This document shows, piece after piece, positions 20,285 to 30,785 of a DNA stretch of 64,000 nt. The stretch is from Heracleum sosnowskyi. Its lineage: Eukaryota; Streptophyta; Magnoliopsida; Apiales; Apiaceae. Numbering within the stretch: position 1 is the stretch's first letter; the number at the start of each line of letters is the position of its first letter. A program made the position numbers and the translations under genes. The DNA is taken from positions 47,655,133-47,719,132 of the forward strand of contig CM061238.1 of NCBI GenBank assembly GCA_030848705.1, written 5' to 3'. A model generated the notes under the pieces. It saw nothing but the letters and a program-made list of their open reading frames with translations, had not been told where the DNA came from and did no database searches.

Positions 20285-23071
20285 TTAAGCTTCCCCAGGA
20301 ATAGGCAGGTTCATGGATCTCATCATTGAAGTCATCATTTGTTGCTGCACCAGCAAAATGTTTGTTGTGTTGGTGCCTTGATCATCTAGTTTGTCATTGA
20401 GTTGGCTTAAGGATGTAGATAGCATTCTGTTTTCATCCTTGAGAGAGGCCACTTCTCTTTCTAAGCCATCCACCTTGGAGAATAATTGTTGAGACTTGAA
20501 GGAGTTTAGAGATTGATCTTTGACCCTGGCAAAGTCATATTTGGAGATGTCTGACAGAGGGACTTCATCCACCAGCTTATCACCATACTGATTTTTCCAC
20601 ATGACATTCAACATAGCATTGGTGGTGATGGTAGTTTTTGCTTGATTTTCCAGTGTAGAAGCCAGTTTCTTGATGTTGTCTGTGACCATGGCAAGAGTCA
20701 CATCCATCATGGACACATTTGTGGTGGTTTTCTGGACTTCTTTGAGGATACCATCCACCTTGGGAAAATCAGAGAGATAAGAGTTTCTGAGCTTTGTGAG
20801 GGATCTGTCTGTCTCCTCCTGAATTGAAGAAATCTCTGATTGAAGCCCTTTCCCAAGATAATGCAGAGCCTTCAACTGGTTCTTGTACACATCATTTACA
20901 GCCTCATATATGGCAACAGGAGAAAGATCCTTAGCATTGGAGCCCAGAGAGGTGAGGTATTCTTCTCTCACAAAAGCCAGGGCATCTTTGAGTTTGAGAG
21001 TCCTCTTAGCATCCAACCAGGCATCCACATTCCCCTCTGGTTCAGCTGCATCCACAATCTTCTCCTGTTGAGCTTCAACATCCTCCTTATGGCATAGCAG
21101 GATAGCTTCATAATCAGCATTTGGGAGGTTGGAGGTGAGGAGATGTTGAGCTATCTTTGAGAACTCATCAATCTGTGCCACATGGAGATCTTGAATAGCT
21201 TCTTCTGTCATTTGGGAAGGCACAGATGATGATCCTGAAGGCCTGTCATGGTGCACAGGCTTCAGCCATTCGGACATTGTGGCCTGAGCCAAGTGAGAGC
21301 TAGTGCTAGGCACTTCATGAGATGTGTGAGTTTGAGTCTCCTCCAGCCTTGGAATTGCTGTAGGGTCTGATGTTGTCTCCATTGAAATGGGATGGGTTAC
21401 AACATCAGCCCTATATGTCTGTGAAGACAGTTCCACATCCCTAAGGATGGGAGAATTTGGCACAGAGTCTCCAGTGAAAACTGGTGAATCCTCCATGTTT
21501 GTGTTGGTGTCATTAGGATATGCCTCAGCATGCATTCCCTGACCAACTGAATGTGGGTCCTGAGTGGTGAGCACAGTGTCAAGCACCATGTCACTTGAAG
21601 TTGGCTCAATCACAGGGCTGGATTGTGATTGATCAAGGGCAAGATTGTCATGAGAATGACTCTCTTGTTCAGAAAAAATTTTAGTGGAAGAATCTGAGAG
21701 AGAAGTGGGGTTCAGATTAGATTTTAGCAACTCCCCCTGAGAAATAGGAGGAGTTTCAACATTGATGTGCTCTCCACTTAGTGTTTGATCACCCTTATCA
21801 CTCCTAGGGTCAAGAGTGAGGTCTTGACCCTGTGCAGACTCGTTACAACTTGCAGTGGGGAGGCTGCTCTTTTCAATACCCATGACCTGTTGAGAGGCCA
21901 TAGACAGTAGCAGGTGTACCCCTTTTTGCACATCTGAATCCTGTTGAGAGGATGCAGTGGTGGCTACAGATTTTGATTTCTTCTTTGGTCTGGTGAGAGG
22001 TGACTCAGGAATCTCACTTGCTAACTCTACAGATTCATGGATAATAGCTAGGGTTCTCTTCTTCTTCTTTTTAGTAACATCAACCTTTTGAGAGATTGAT
22101 GCACTTGGCTGACTAGCCTCTACAGTGGTGTTTACAGTGGGGTTGCTGGATGGGATAGGGAGGCTTGGGTTAGACTGTGATGCTCCTTCAGTCTCAGCCT
22201 CCCCTGTCCAGGAAAGAGCATGGTATATGGGCTTATCAAGTGGATAAGACGCGAATGTGTCCTGCATATGCGGGGTCACACTCAAGATCACATCCACTTG
22301 ATTCCTTGTGTCCAATGAACCAAACAGAATCTTGGACATGGACTTGGAATAAGCCATCTTTGATTTATCAATACCCTCCAAGTCATGGACATTAGCATCA
22401 AGATAATTTAAAATAACTTGAAGAAAGCGAGGGTAAAAGATGTCATTACCTCTTCCACGGACTGTCCTCCCTAGCCTTTGAGTCAATTCCTTGAGGATTA
22501 TTGCTCCAACATTGATTTCCTGATTGTAGGCTAGGGAATAGGCCATCTTCACAGCAATGTGGCTGATATGGTCCCATCCTGTCTTTCTGCAAAGGAACAC
22601 CTTCTGGAGGGCATCAAATAGAAATGACCACTCCCTTCTTACAAACTTCTTATTCAGCTTTCCAGTATCTATCTCATCAGCATACTGAATGAAGGTCATG
22701 AAGTCTACTATTTGAGCATCAGTAGCTTCTTGGTCATGACCCTCCACCTTGAACCCTAATGCTTCATTTATCTCCTTCTCCCCAAACTGGAAGTGTTTGC
22801 CTCCAATTGAACAAGCTATCTCCTGGAACGAAGTTCCATCTTCCCTGGCCATTGTAGAAACCAACGCCGTTCGCCAAAATCCTTCCAATACATCAACATA
22901 CAACGTGGGGTTCAAGGTTAGGGCTTGGCGGAGGTAGGAATCGTTCAGGAACCGTACAAAACACTTGTACCTGGGTTTAGCCTCAGCCTCAGAGGGAATG
23001 GTGAGAAGATTTGTTTCTTTGGGGATGGTTAAAGGAATAGAGGAGGATTCTGTTTGAGATTTGGGTGCCAT
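20285..23071 (-). CDS. E4 envelope-like ORF, N-terminal part (928 aa)
   Basis: I choose the ATG at 23071 (MAPKSQTESS), which matches the E1 start MAPKQ; the frame is open further upstream but without an ATG. Domain ~20-230: FLNDSYLR, GFWRTA, VRREWSFLFDA, GWDHI, as in E1 and E2. A basic TKKKKKRT and a long Ser/Thr/Pro linker follow. A helical C-terminal segment (DGLEREVASLKDENRM) may be a coiled coil. It ends in a TAA (20285-20287) followed in frame by a further ~687 open codons. The role is unknown; I infer nucleic-acid or capsid binding from charge only. Confidence 0.8.
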   Translation of the reverse strand: MAPKSQTESSSIPLTIPKETNLLTIPSEAEAKPRYKCFVRFLNDSYLRQALTLNPTLYVDVLEGFWRTALVSTMAREDGTSFQEIACSIGGKHFQFGEKEINEALGFKVEGHDQEATDAQIVDFMTFIQYADEIDTGKLNKKFVRREWSFLFDALQKVFLCRKTGWDHISHIAVKMAYSLAYNQEINVGAIILKELTQRLGRTVRGRGNDIFYPRFLQVILNYLDANVHDLEGIDKSKMAYSKSMSKILFGSLDTRNQVDVILSVTPHMQDTFASYPLDKPIYHALSWTGEAETEGASQSNPSLPIPSSNPTVNTTVEASQPSASISQKVDVTKKKKKRTLAIIHESVELASEIPESPLTRPKKKSKSVATTASSQQDSDVQKGVHLLLSMASQQVMGIEKSSLPTASCNESAQGQDLTLDPRSDKGDQTLSGEHINVETPPISQGELLKSNLNPTSLSDSSTKIFSEQESHSHDNLALDQSQSSPVIEPTSSDMVLDTVLTTQDPHSVGQGMHAEAYPNDTNTNMEDSPVFTGDSVPNSPILRDVELSSQTYRADVVTHPISMETTSDPTAIPRLEETQTHTSHEVPSTSSHLAQATMSEWLKPVHHDRPSGSSSVPSQMTEEAIQDLHVAQIDEFSKIAQHLLTSNLPNADYEAILLCHKEDVEAQQEKIVDAAEPEGNVDAWLDAKRTLKLKDALAFVREEYLTSLGSNAKDLSPVAIYEAVNDVYKNQLKALHYLGKGLQSEISSIQEETDRSLTKLRNSYLSDFPKVDGILKEVQKTTTNVSMMDVTLAMVTDNIKKLASTLENQAKTTITTNAMLNVMWKNQYGDKLVDEVPLSDISKYDFARVKDQSLNSFKSQQLFSKVDGLEREVASLKDENRMLSTSLSQLNDKLDDQGTNTTNILLVQQQMMTSMMRSMNLPIPGEA

Positions 23072-23790
23072 TTCAAGAGAGAGAGAGAGTAAGAAAGAGA
23101 GTAGAGAATTTGTGCTTAGGTTAGAAAGTTTGAGAGCAATTGACAAGATGAAAAGTTGCAAACGGTTAGAAAAAGGTATTTATATGATAGAGACACTGCG
23201 ATATGGAGTTATGAATGTGTACAGTCTATCTGTATGTCGCGAAGTCAAAAGTGGCCTGTACCGCAAAGTCTTGCAAAGTATATCGCATAGTCTCAACAAT
23301 GAACTATGTCGCAAAGTCTTCAAAATGAAAGGATCGGGGAGACTTTGCGATATAGTAGAAATACCCTGTCTAAAGCTCTCTTTTAGGAATTTTAAGCAAT
23401 TTGTCAGACTTTTATCAAATTTTGAGATAAAATTAATTTAAATCAAAATTCTGTCAACTATGGAGACTTGTCGATATAGTTATTCTAAGTCGCGAAGTCA
23501 TAAAATTAACTATGTCGCAAACTCATGAAATGAACTATGTCGCGAAGTCTCTCAATCTCAACAGTTTGCGATATAAGTCTGTTTAATTTGAACTATGTCG
23601 TGAACTCTGAAAAATCATCTATACCGAGATGTCTCAAAAGCTCACAACTCCACTAACAAATATGATTTTGAAAAATATGCAGTAAAATACTGAAATATTT
23701 ATAAATCATATCTCAGCTAATTTTCACTCCAAACAAATAGATCATTTAAATACAGTGAAAATTTACTGCTGCAACTATTAACCAGCATAT
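23072..23790 (-). repeat. E4 pol-env spacer with GTCGCGAAGTC / GCGATATAG words
   Basis: No gene. The word family TATGTCGC(G/A)AAGTC and its complement recurs about ten times at 23190-23640, for example near 23236, 23305, 23345, 23470, 23510 and 23538. The same words form the cluster in both E4 LTRs. On the - strand the part next to the env start is CT-rich (long CTCTCTCT), as in plant leaders. Confidence 0.7.
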
Positions 23791-26700
23791 TTACTTAGAA
23801 CAACTGAATGAAGGATTGAGCATTCCAATTTCACTCACAAGTCTGTTGAAGACTGCTTCATTCAGAGGTTTAGTAAATATGTCAGCTAATTGTTTCTCAG
23901 TTGGAACATAAGAGACTTCTATGGTACCATTTGCAGCATGTTCCCTAATGAAATGGTACCTGATCTCAATGTGCTTTGTAGTAGAATGATTAACAGGATT
24001 AGCTACAATGGATATTGCACTAGTATTATCACACATCAGAGGAATGTGTTCTAACACTAGTCCATAATCCATGAGTTGATTTCTAATCCAAAGCAATTGA
24101 GCACAACAACTTCCAGCAGCAATATATTCAGCCTCAGCTGTGGATGTTGCTGTGGACTGTTGTTTCTTACTAAACCAGGACACTAACCTTTGACCTAGGA
24201 ATTGACAGCTTCTAGAGGTGCTCTTCCTGTCAATCCTGCATCCAGCATAATCAGAATCTGTGTAACCAACCAGGTTGAACCCAGTGCCCTTTGGATACCA
24301 TAGCCCAAGATTAGGAGTCCCCTTCAGATATTTGAAAATTCTTTTGATGGCCATCATGTGAGATTCCTTGGGATCAGACTGGAACCTTGCACAAAGGCAT
24401 GTGGCAAACATGATGTCTGGCCTGCTAGCTGTGAGATAGAGTAGGGATCCAACCATTCCTCTATAGACCTTGATATCAACTCTCTTGCCTTTCTTGTCTT
24501 CATCCAGCTTGATTGCAGTAGACATAGGAGTTTTAGCTGGGGATGACTCTTCTAAACCATACTTCTTTAAAAGATCCTTGACATACTTGGATTGGTTTAT
24601 AAAGATGCCATCCTCCCTTTGATGTACTTGCAGGCCTAGGAAATAGGTTAACTCTCCCATCATACTCATCTCATATTTACTTTGCATCAACTTAGAGAAC
24701 CTTTCACAGAGTTTTTCATTTGAAGAGCCAAAGATGATATCATCCACATAGATTTGAACAAGAATGATATCATTTCCATGCTTCTTGAAGAATAGGGTTT
24801 TGTCAATTGTACCCCTGGTAAATTGATGCTCAAGAAGGAATTGAGATAGAGTTTCATACCAGGCTCTTGGTGCCTGTTTGAGTCCATAGAGTGCCTTGAG
24901 TAGTCTATACACAAAGTTTGGGAAGTCTTCACTCTCAAAGCCAGGTGGTTGAGACACATAAACTTCTTCAGCAAGATCACCATTGAGAAATGCACTTTTC
25001 ACATCCATTTGATACACCTTAAAATCTGAGTGAGCTGCAAAAGCCAGAAAGATTCTGATGGCTTCCAGTCTAGCTACAGGTGCAAATGTCTCATCATAGT
25101 CAATGCCTTCTTGCTGACAATATCCTTTGGCAACCAGCCTTGCTTTGTTTCTTACTACCACTCCTTCTTCATCCATCTTGTTTCTGAACACCCATTTGGT
25201 GTCAATAACATTCTTTCCTTTTGGAGGTGGCACTAGTTCCCATACCTTGTTTTTCTCAAATTGATTCAACTCTTCTTGCATGGCAACAATCCAATCAGAA
25301 TTCTTCAAAGCTTCTTCAATTAATTTAGGTTCCTCTTGTGACAGAAAGCAGCTATACAGACAAGTATTTAATGTTGCCCTTCTTGTTCTAACTCCCTCAC
25401 TAGGATCTCCAATGATTTGATCCCTAGTGTGGGCTCTGTCCCATTTCCTTGTGTGCCCCTGTTCATTTCCTTGATCTGTTCCAATCTCATTTTGGTTGAC
25501 AGTTGCATTCTCTTCTTCTCCCCCTGTGTTTGTGAATCCTTGCACAGGTGTTTGAAGAAGATTGTCAACTTCAAGAATTTCATTTTCTAGAACAGTTTGA
25601 ACAGGGGGTTCATCTTCACTTTCAGAATCCTCAAGATAACCTTGATTCTCAAATCTCAATAGCACACTGTCTTGATCACTTGTTTTCAGTCCTGGAGTTT
25701 TCTTGTCATCAAAGGTAACATCCATGCTTTCCATGACTTTGTGTTGCTCAGGTACAAACACTCTGTATGCTGTCCTTTCCAGAGAGTATCCAATGAAGAT
25801 ACCTTCAAATGCCTTAGCATCAAATTTTCCAACATGCTCAGAGGTATCTTTCATCACAAAGCACTTGCTTCCAAACACATGCAGGTGCTTGAAGGATGCT
25901 CTTTTTCCAGTCATTAATGAGTAAGGAGTTTTGCCAGACTTCTTATTGATTAATGTTCTATTTTGCACATAGCATGCTGTGTTAACAGCATCAGCCCAAA
26001 AGCTAGTGGGTAGCTTTGCATCCAGCAGCATTGTCCTTGCAGCTTCAATGAGAGTTCTATTCTTTCTCTCAACTACTCCATTTTGTTGAGGTGTTCTAGG
26101 AGCTGAGAATTGTTGGGAAATTCCTTTATCTTTGCAAAACTCATACAATGTTGAATTTCTGAACTCAGTCCCATTATCACTTCTCAAAGCAACTACAGAG
26201 GAACCAGTGCTTTGTGCTTCTTTATCAACTCTCTTGATATGCTCTATTATGACTTGGGGTGCTTCATCCTTGGAGAATAGGAACTCCACCCAAGTATATC
26301 TTGAATAGTCATCTACCATCACCAGAGCATATTTCTTTTTGGAGAGGGACATTACATTCACAGGGCCAAATAAGTCCATGTGAATTAGTTGCAGAGGTTT
26401 TGAGTTTGTATTGAGCAACTTGTTCTTGTGACTTGATCTTTTAATCTTCCCTTTCTGACAAGCTTCACATGCTCCATCTTGCACAAACTCCAAGGCAGGC
26501 AAATCCCTGATGAGTTCTCTCTTGGTTAGAGAGTTCATTGCCTGAACATTCAAGTGAGACAGTTTCTTGTGCCACAGCCAGAATTCCTCATTTGTGGCTT
26601 TTGTGTAGAAACAACAAATTTCTCCCTTATCTGCAGCCTTGAGATTAGCTACAAACAAGCTTCCTTTCTTCACACCAGTTAGAACAACTTCACCACTTTC

Positions 26701-27000
26701 CCTTTTTGAGATTGAACAAAGGTCTTCATCAAATTCCACTTTGAAGCCTCTGTTGGTAAACTGTCCAATGCTCAAGAGATTATGCTTCAGTCCTTCAACA
26801 AATGCTACATCTTCAATAATGACATTTCCAGATTTAACACTGCCATATCCCATTGTATAACCAATGTTGTCATTTCCAAAGGTTACTGATGGGCCAGCCT
26901 TTTCCTCAAAATGTGATAGCAGGGCTATATCACCAGTCATGTGACTTGAGCATCCACTGTCCAAGATCCATATGACTCTTTTATTCCTGTTGCCCTGCAT
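23791..27000 (-). CDS. pol: E4 pol (1069 aa), intact
   Basis: Starts MQGNRNKRVIW. Protease WILDSGCSSHMTG (DSG at residues 14-16). GAG-pre-integrase finger WHKKLSH...CEACQKGK at ~140-190. Integrase core HMDLFGP, LRSDNGTEF and NGVVERKNRTL. A divergent acidic linker lies before RT. RT includes WVFRNKMDEEG, MDVKSAFLNG and YVDD at residue ~751 (24739-24750). RNase H has YTDSDYAGC, STAEAEYIAAGSCCAQ and CDNTSAI. It ends EIGMLNPSF. No stop or frameshift; length normal for copia pol. Its start is 11 bases after the gag stop and in a different frame, so frameshifting or splicing is needed to make it. Confidence 0.95.
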   Translation of the reverse strand: MQGNRNKRVIWILDSGCSSHMTGDIALLSHFEEKAGPSVTFGNDNIGYTMGYGSVKSGNVIIEDVAFVEGLKHNLLSIGQFTNRGFKVEFDEDLCSISKRESGEVVLTGVKKGSLFVANLKAADKGEICCFYTKATNEEFWLWHKKLSHLNVQAMNSLTKRELIRDLPALEFVQDGACEACQKGKIKRSSHKNKLLNTNSKPLQLIHMDLFGPVNVMSLSKKKYALVMVDDYSRYTWVEFLFSKDEAPQVIIEHIKRVDKEAQSTGSSVVALRSDNGTEFRNSTLYEFCKDKGISQQFSAPRTPQQNGVVERKNRTLIEAARTMLLDAKLPTSFWADAVNTACYVQNRTLINKKSGKTPYSLMTGKRASFKHLHVFGSKCFVMKDTSEHVGKFDAKAFEGIFIGYSLERTAYRVFVPEQHKVMESMDVTFDDKKTPGLKTSDQDSVLLRFENQGYLEDSESEDEPPVQTVLENEILEVDNLLQTPVQGFTNTGGEEENATVNQNEIGTDQGNEQGHTRKWDRAHTRDQIIGDPSEGVRTRRATLNTCLYSCFLSQEEPKLIEEALKNSDWIVAMQEELNQFEKNKVWELVPPPKGKNVIDTKWVFRNKMDEEGVVVRNKARLVAKGYCQQEGIDYDETFAPVARLEAIRIFLAFAAHSDFKVYQMDVKSAFLNGDLAEEVYVSQPPGFESEDFPNFVYRLLKALYGLKQAPRAWYETLSQFLLEHQFTRGTIDKTLFFKKHGNDIILVQIYVDDIIFGSSNEKLCERFSKLMQSKYEMSMMGELTYFLGLQVHQREDGIFINQSKYVKDLLKKYGLEESSPAKTPMSTAIKLDEDKKGKRVDIKVYRGMVGSLLYLTASRPDIMFATCLCARFQSDPKESHMMAIKRIFKYLKGTPNLGLWYPKGTGFNLVGYTDSDYAGCRIDRKSTSRSCQFLGQRLVSWFSKKQQSTATSTAEAEYIAAGSCCAQLLWIRNQLMDYGLVLEHIPLMCDNTSAISIVANPVNHSTTKHIEIRYHFIREHAANGTIEVSYVPTEKQLADIFTKPLNEAVFNRLVSEIGMLNPSFSCSK

Positions 27001-27011
27001 TCACAAAATGA

Positions 27012-29477
27012 CTAAGTTGTTTTTGGTACCCACACTTGGTAGGGTCCAGTTGATTTAGAAACATTTTGATTAATAATTCTTCTGTCATAAATTGCATTTC
27101 TCATAGTAGGAGACTTCACTTTTTCTGTGGCTTTGGAGTTTACACTCTTGGGCTCACATGAAGTTTTCACCCTCTCAACCCTGATTGGGGACCCTGTCCT
27201 ATGAGAATGTATGTGTGTGTGTGATTCACCAGATTGTGCAGAATCAAGTTTATGTTTAAGAGATAAACAGTTAGCAATCACAGTCACATAGCATGTCATG
27301 CAGTTTGACTTACCACAGAAAGAATCATGACTAGAATTTATGCTAGCAGAAAGGTTACTTAGGTTGTCAACTTCAACAATTTCAGACTTACTACACTTAT
27401 GAGTCAAATGATTAACAGATAGGCATTTTTGACATTGTTTCCTGGGAGCATTTGGCACATAAGCATAGTTGTTTCCTTTGTTAACACCAACTTTACCATT
27501 TCTGTTTTGTTTCCTTTTCTTAACAACTTCTTTCTTTGCTTTAGGACTCTTGACAAGATTGTCTTTGGTCTCTTTCTGATTGACAAGTTCAGGAAAGGAA
27601 GAAGTGTTCTTAGCAGCCTCATCTTCTTCAAGTAGTTGTTGCTTGATGATCAGTAGTTCCTCATCAAACTCAACAGCACTCTTTCTGAAGATGGGCTGTT
27701 CAACACTTGACAGAATGGTTGGGGCATTTTTGTTTGTAAAAGTTTCCTTTCCTTTGCCCTTGACCTTCTTCCTTCCTTTGTCATTATCATAGTCAAAACC
27801 AACTCCAACCTTGCAGTCTTCAGTGTGTTCCTTGTGGTAGGTTTGAATAAGTTCAGAGGAGTTTTTGAAGCTTCTTAGTTTCAGTTCAGTTTCAGCAATT
27901 TGTTCTCTAAGGGCTTTCTCTATCTGCTCAGCACAAATCACTTTGTTTTTAAGATACTCAACCTCCTTTTTCAAACCATCCAGGTTCACAACCATTAACT
28001 CAAGTTTCTCATTCTTTTCTGTAAGCTCAACATTCTTAGCAGTTAGTCTATCAATTTCTTCATTAGCTACTAACATGCTAGTATGAATATTAAACATCTC
28101 AGTGCTCATATCTTCAACAGTTTGCTTATATTGAATGGGAGTCATATCAAGAGAAGTAAGAATGGGTACCTGACTTGAATCACCATTATCAGAAAATGCC
28201 ATCAAGGCATAGTTTGAGTACTCTTGTTCTTCTTCTTCATCAGAGTCATCCCAGCATTTTCCCTCAGCAATAAAAGCTTTGCCCTGTTGTTTCTTGAGTA
28301 GAGCCTCATACTTAGCTTCAAGCTCTAAGTATGCTTTGTCCTTCTTGACTTGTTTAGGCTTTTTGCACTCAGTGGCAAAATGCCCAAGTTCATTGCAGTT
28401 ATAGCATCTTATTTTGGTCCTATCCACACTTCCTGTCTTGTATCCACCCTTAGCAGCACCAGCAATCCCTTTTCCTTTATTGAAGGTGTTTGAGCCACTA
28501 GATCCACCAGTGTTTCCAGTATTGAACTTGGACCTGAATGGCTGCTTTCTTTTAAACCTTATGTTAGGATATCTCCTAGCCATATAAGCAAAAGATTTGT
28601 TTTCCATTTTGTCCAGTTCCTCCATGCTGTAAAAATCATCTTCCTCAGGTAAATCATAGATGACCTGGACCTCATCACCAGTGTCTTCAACTTCCAGTTC
28701 CTCAATCTTCACTTGACTGACTTTAAGAGAGTCCATTCTTTGACTTAGGTTGTCAGCAATAAGTGCACAGGAGGTATTAGCCACTAATCCTTGCTTTGCT
28801 TGAATAGATCTCTTTTGAAACAGCTCCAACTCATATGTCTTCAAAACACCATATAACACATCAAAACCAATCTTTGTTAGATCTCTTTCTTTAAGGGAAG
28901 AGATTCTTGGTTCCAAGTGATCTGGAAGAGTTAGTAAAAACTTCATATTGAGCTCTTCTGTTTCATAGTGTTTGTCATAGAGTTTGAGCTCGTTTATCAG
29001 CTTGTTGAATCTCTCAAACACTTCTGTGATTCCCTCTTTTGGCTGAGCCATGAAGGCTTCATATTGTGAAACAAGAATCTGCTTCTTGTTCTTTCTTACT
29101 TCAGTAGTTCCTTCACAGAGCACTTCTATAAGATCCCACATCTTCTTGGCACTAGTACAATGAGCAACAGTGCCATACATGTTGAAGTCCATAGATTCAC
29201 AAATGATAAGTTGAAGATGTCCATCCAGGGCAACTTTTTCCTTTTCAGGATCAGTGTATTTTGAGGGATCTTTGGGCACATGTTTTGCTGGTACAATCTC
29301 AGTGCCACTGGTTGATTCACCAATCTCGATCATTGGAATGAAGGGACCATGCTTTAGAATATCTAAATACATGGGGTTAGAAGCTTTGATGAAAAGCAAC
29401 ATCTTCTTCTTCCATAAACTGTAGTGCTCCTTGTTAAAGGGAGGAATCTTGATACTGCTTAGTTTCTGTGAACTCAT
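27012..29477 (-). CDS. gag: E4 gag (821 aa)
   Basis: Starts MSSQKLSSIKIPPF; the N-terminal ~250 residues form the copia gag (UBN2-type) capsid domain (YSLWKKKMLLFI, AKKMWDLIE). Zinc knuckle CYNCNELGHFATEC near residue 357, a second finger CQKCLSVNHLTHKC near 680 and a Cys cluster FCGKSNCMTC after it. A coiled-coil segment lies between the knuckles (ELTEKNEKLELMVVNLDGLK). Longer than minimal copia gag, as is usual in SIRE elements. It ends VWVPKTT and TAG. It forms the particle that packages element RNA. Confidence 0.93.
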   Translation of the reverse strand: MSSQKLSSIKIPPFNKEHYSLWKKKMLLFIKASNPMYLDILKHGPFIPMIEIGESTSGTEIVPAKHVPKDPSKYTDPEKEKVALDGHLQLIICESMDFNMYGTVAHCTSAKKMWDLIEVLCEGTTEVRKNKKQILVSQYEAFMAQPKEGITEVFERFNKLINELKLYDKHYETEELNMKFLLTLPDHLEPRISSLKERDLTKIGFDVLYGVLKTYELELFQKRSIQAKQGLVANTSCALIADNLSQRMDSLKVSQVKIEELEVEDTGDEVQVIYDLPEEDDFYSMEELDKMENKSFAYMARRYPNIRFKRKQPFRSKFNTGNTGGSSGSNTFNKGKGIAGAAKGGYKTGSVDRTKIRCYNCNELGHFATECKKPKQVKKDKAYLELEAKYEALLKKQQGKAFIAEGKCWDDSDEEEEQEYSNYALMAFSDNGDSSQVPILTSLDMTPIQYKQTVEDMSTEMFNIHTSMLVANEEIDRLTAKNVELTEKNEKLELMVVNLDGLKKEVEYLKNKVICAEQIEKALREQIAETELKLRSFKNSSELIQTYHKEHTEDCKVGVGFDYDNDKGRKKVKGKGKETFTNKNAPTILSSVEQPIFRKSAVEFDEELLIIKQQLLEEDEAAKNTSSFPELVNQKETKDNLVKSPKAKKEVVKKRKQNRNGKVGVNKGNNYAYVPNAPRKQCQKCLSVNHLTHKCSKSEIVEVDNLSNLSASINSSHDSFCGKSNCMTCYVTVIANCLSLKHKLDSAQSGESHTHIHSHRTGSPIRVERVKTSCEPKSVNSKATEKVKSPTMRNAIYDRRIINQNVSKSTGPYQVWVPKTT

Positions 29478-29513
29478 TCTTGATCTTTTCCTGTTTGTAC
29501 GTTAACAGCCTTC

Positions 29514-29525
29514 GCTCTGATACCA
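29514..29525 (-). other. E4 primer binding site (initiator tRNA-Met)
   Basis: On the - strand TGGTATCAGAGC, two bases after the 5' LTR. It matches the 3' end of plant initiator tRNA-Met, as is usual for copia. Confidence 0.92.
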
Positions 29526-29527
29526 CT

Positions 29528-30780
29528 TGTTAGAAATGAATACCACTAGAAACTAGACAGAGGGGGGGTGAATGGATAGTTTGATATATTTTTCGATTCT
29601 TGATAACTAAGTAAACAACTGTATGTGATTATGATATGTAATATGCAGAAAGTAAATAACACACACAATCACTTTAATCTACTTTGTATAAGCAAATTAA
29701 ATACTACAGCTTTCCAGGAAATTCACAATCGAATTTCTGGCTTCTAAACAAGAACAGTCTGAACTTGCTTGCTTACAGAGAAAAGAGCTTAGCAAATTAC
29801 TATGTGTATCTCTCTTACAGCTTACAGTTGTGTGTGCACGATATATATATATTCACCTATACAAACTAGGCACACACAATATTACACAGCTACCCCTTCT
29901 GAAGGTCCAACTTGTCCTGCCATAAGAAGTTCACTGTGTCAGGAAGGACCACCTGCTTTTCGGAGTCTTTCCCGTTTCTGTAGCTGCTTGTCTCTTATCT
30001 TTCTCTCCAAGTTTAGCTGTAGATTTGCCATCTGTTCTTTGGACCACCTTGCCAGAACAAATGCTTCAGTATTTGTCTCCTTTGATTCTTGGTTCTGTAC
30101 CTTGATTTGTCTTGTTATAAACGGCTAAGTGTTGATATCGTGAACTCCACTTTATCCCTGACTTCGCGATCTCCCTTGTGAGGACTACGCGATATAGCCT
30201 TTGAAGACTTTGCGACATAGGTCATTTGACGACTACGCGACATAGGTCATTTGATGACTATGCGACATAGGTCATTTGATGACTATGCGACATAGGGCTT
30301 CTGAGGACTTCACGATCTAGGCTCTTTTGACTTTGCTGACTTCAACACTTCACGACATGTGTCTTGAGGACTTCTCGACATAGTACAAAATGGACTATGC
30401 GATATAGCACTTCACGACATGGATATTGGTGACTTCACGACATAGCTTTCTTTTGACTTTGCTATATAATGCCTTAGACAAATTCCTGCAACTTATTTCT
30501 TCATGGCCTTATTCAACTCTATCCTGCTGCATGAACACTTCTGAACTTCTACCAGGATAATTATTCAATGGCCTATATACATTCTAGATGCAAGAACTTT
30601 ACTAAGCTCATTATAAATCTGAGCATACATGATAAAGCTATTGTCCATGAAAACAAGACAAGTACATTTAGAGACCTATACTATATCCCAGTGATAGAAA
30701 TCACTAGGTCATGTAATGTGACATAGTCACATAGTGTAGGCTTGTTAATAGTGGTATTCAGACATGTCTTGAGCCTAACA
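29528..30780 (-). repeat. E4 5' LTR (1253 bp)
   Basis: Partner of 16815-18067 with two visible differences. In element sense it starts TGTTAGGCTC and ends ATTTCTAACA. The cluster of GCGACATAG-type words is at 30165-30450. Confidence 0.97.
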
Positions 30781-30785
30781 GACTG
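30781..30785. repeat. Right target-site duplication of E4 (GACTG)
   Basis: Pairs with 16810-16814. Confidence 0.97.

Larger units (their letters stand above)
16815..30780 (-). mobile_element. E4: complete, very young SIRE-like element nested in E3
   Basis: 13,966 bp with 1253-bp LTRs and TSD GACTG. On the - strand: PBS, gag (29477-27012), pol (27000-23791), spacer, envelope-like ORF (23071-18221, one in-frame TAA) and PPT. I find only two LTR differences, so insertion was very recent. Gag and pol are open with all catalytic motifs, so the element may still be competent to move. Confidence 0.97.
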
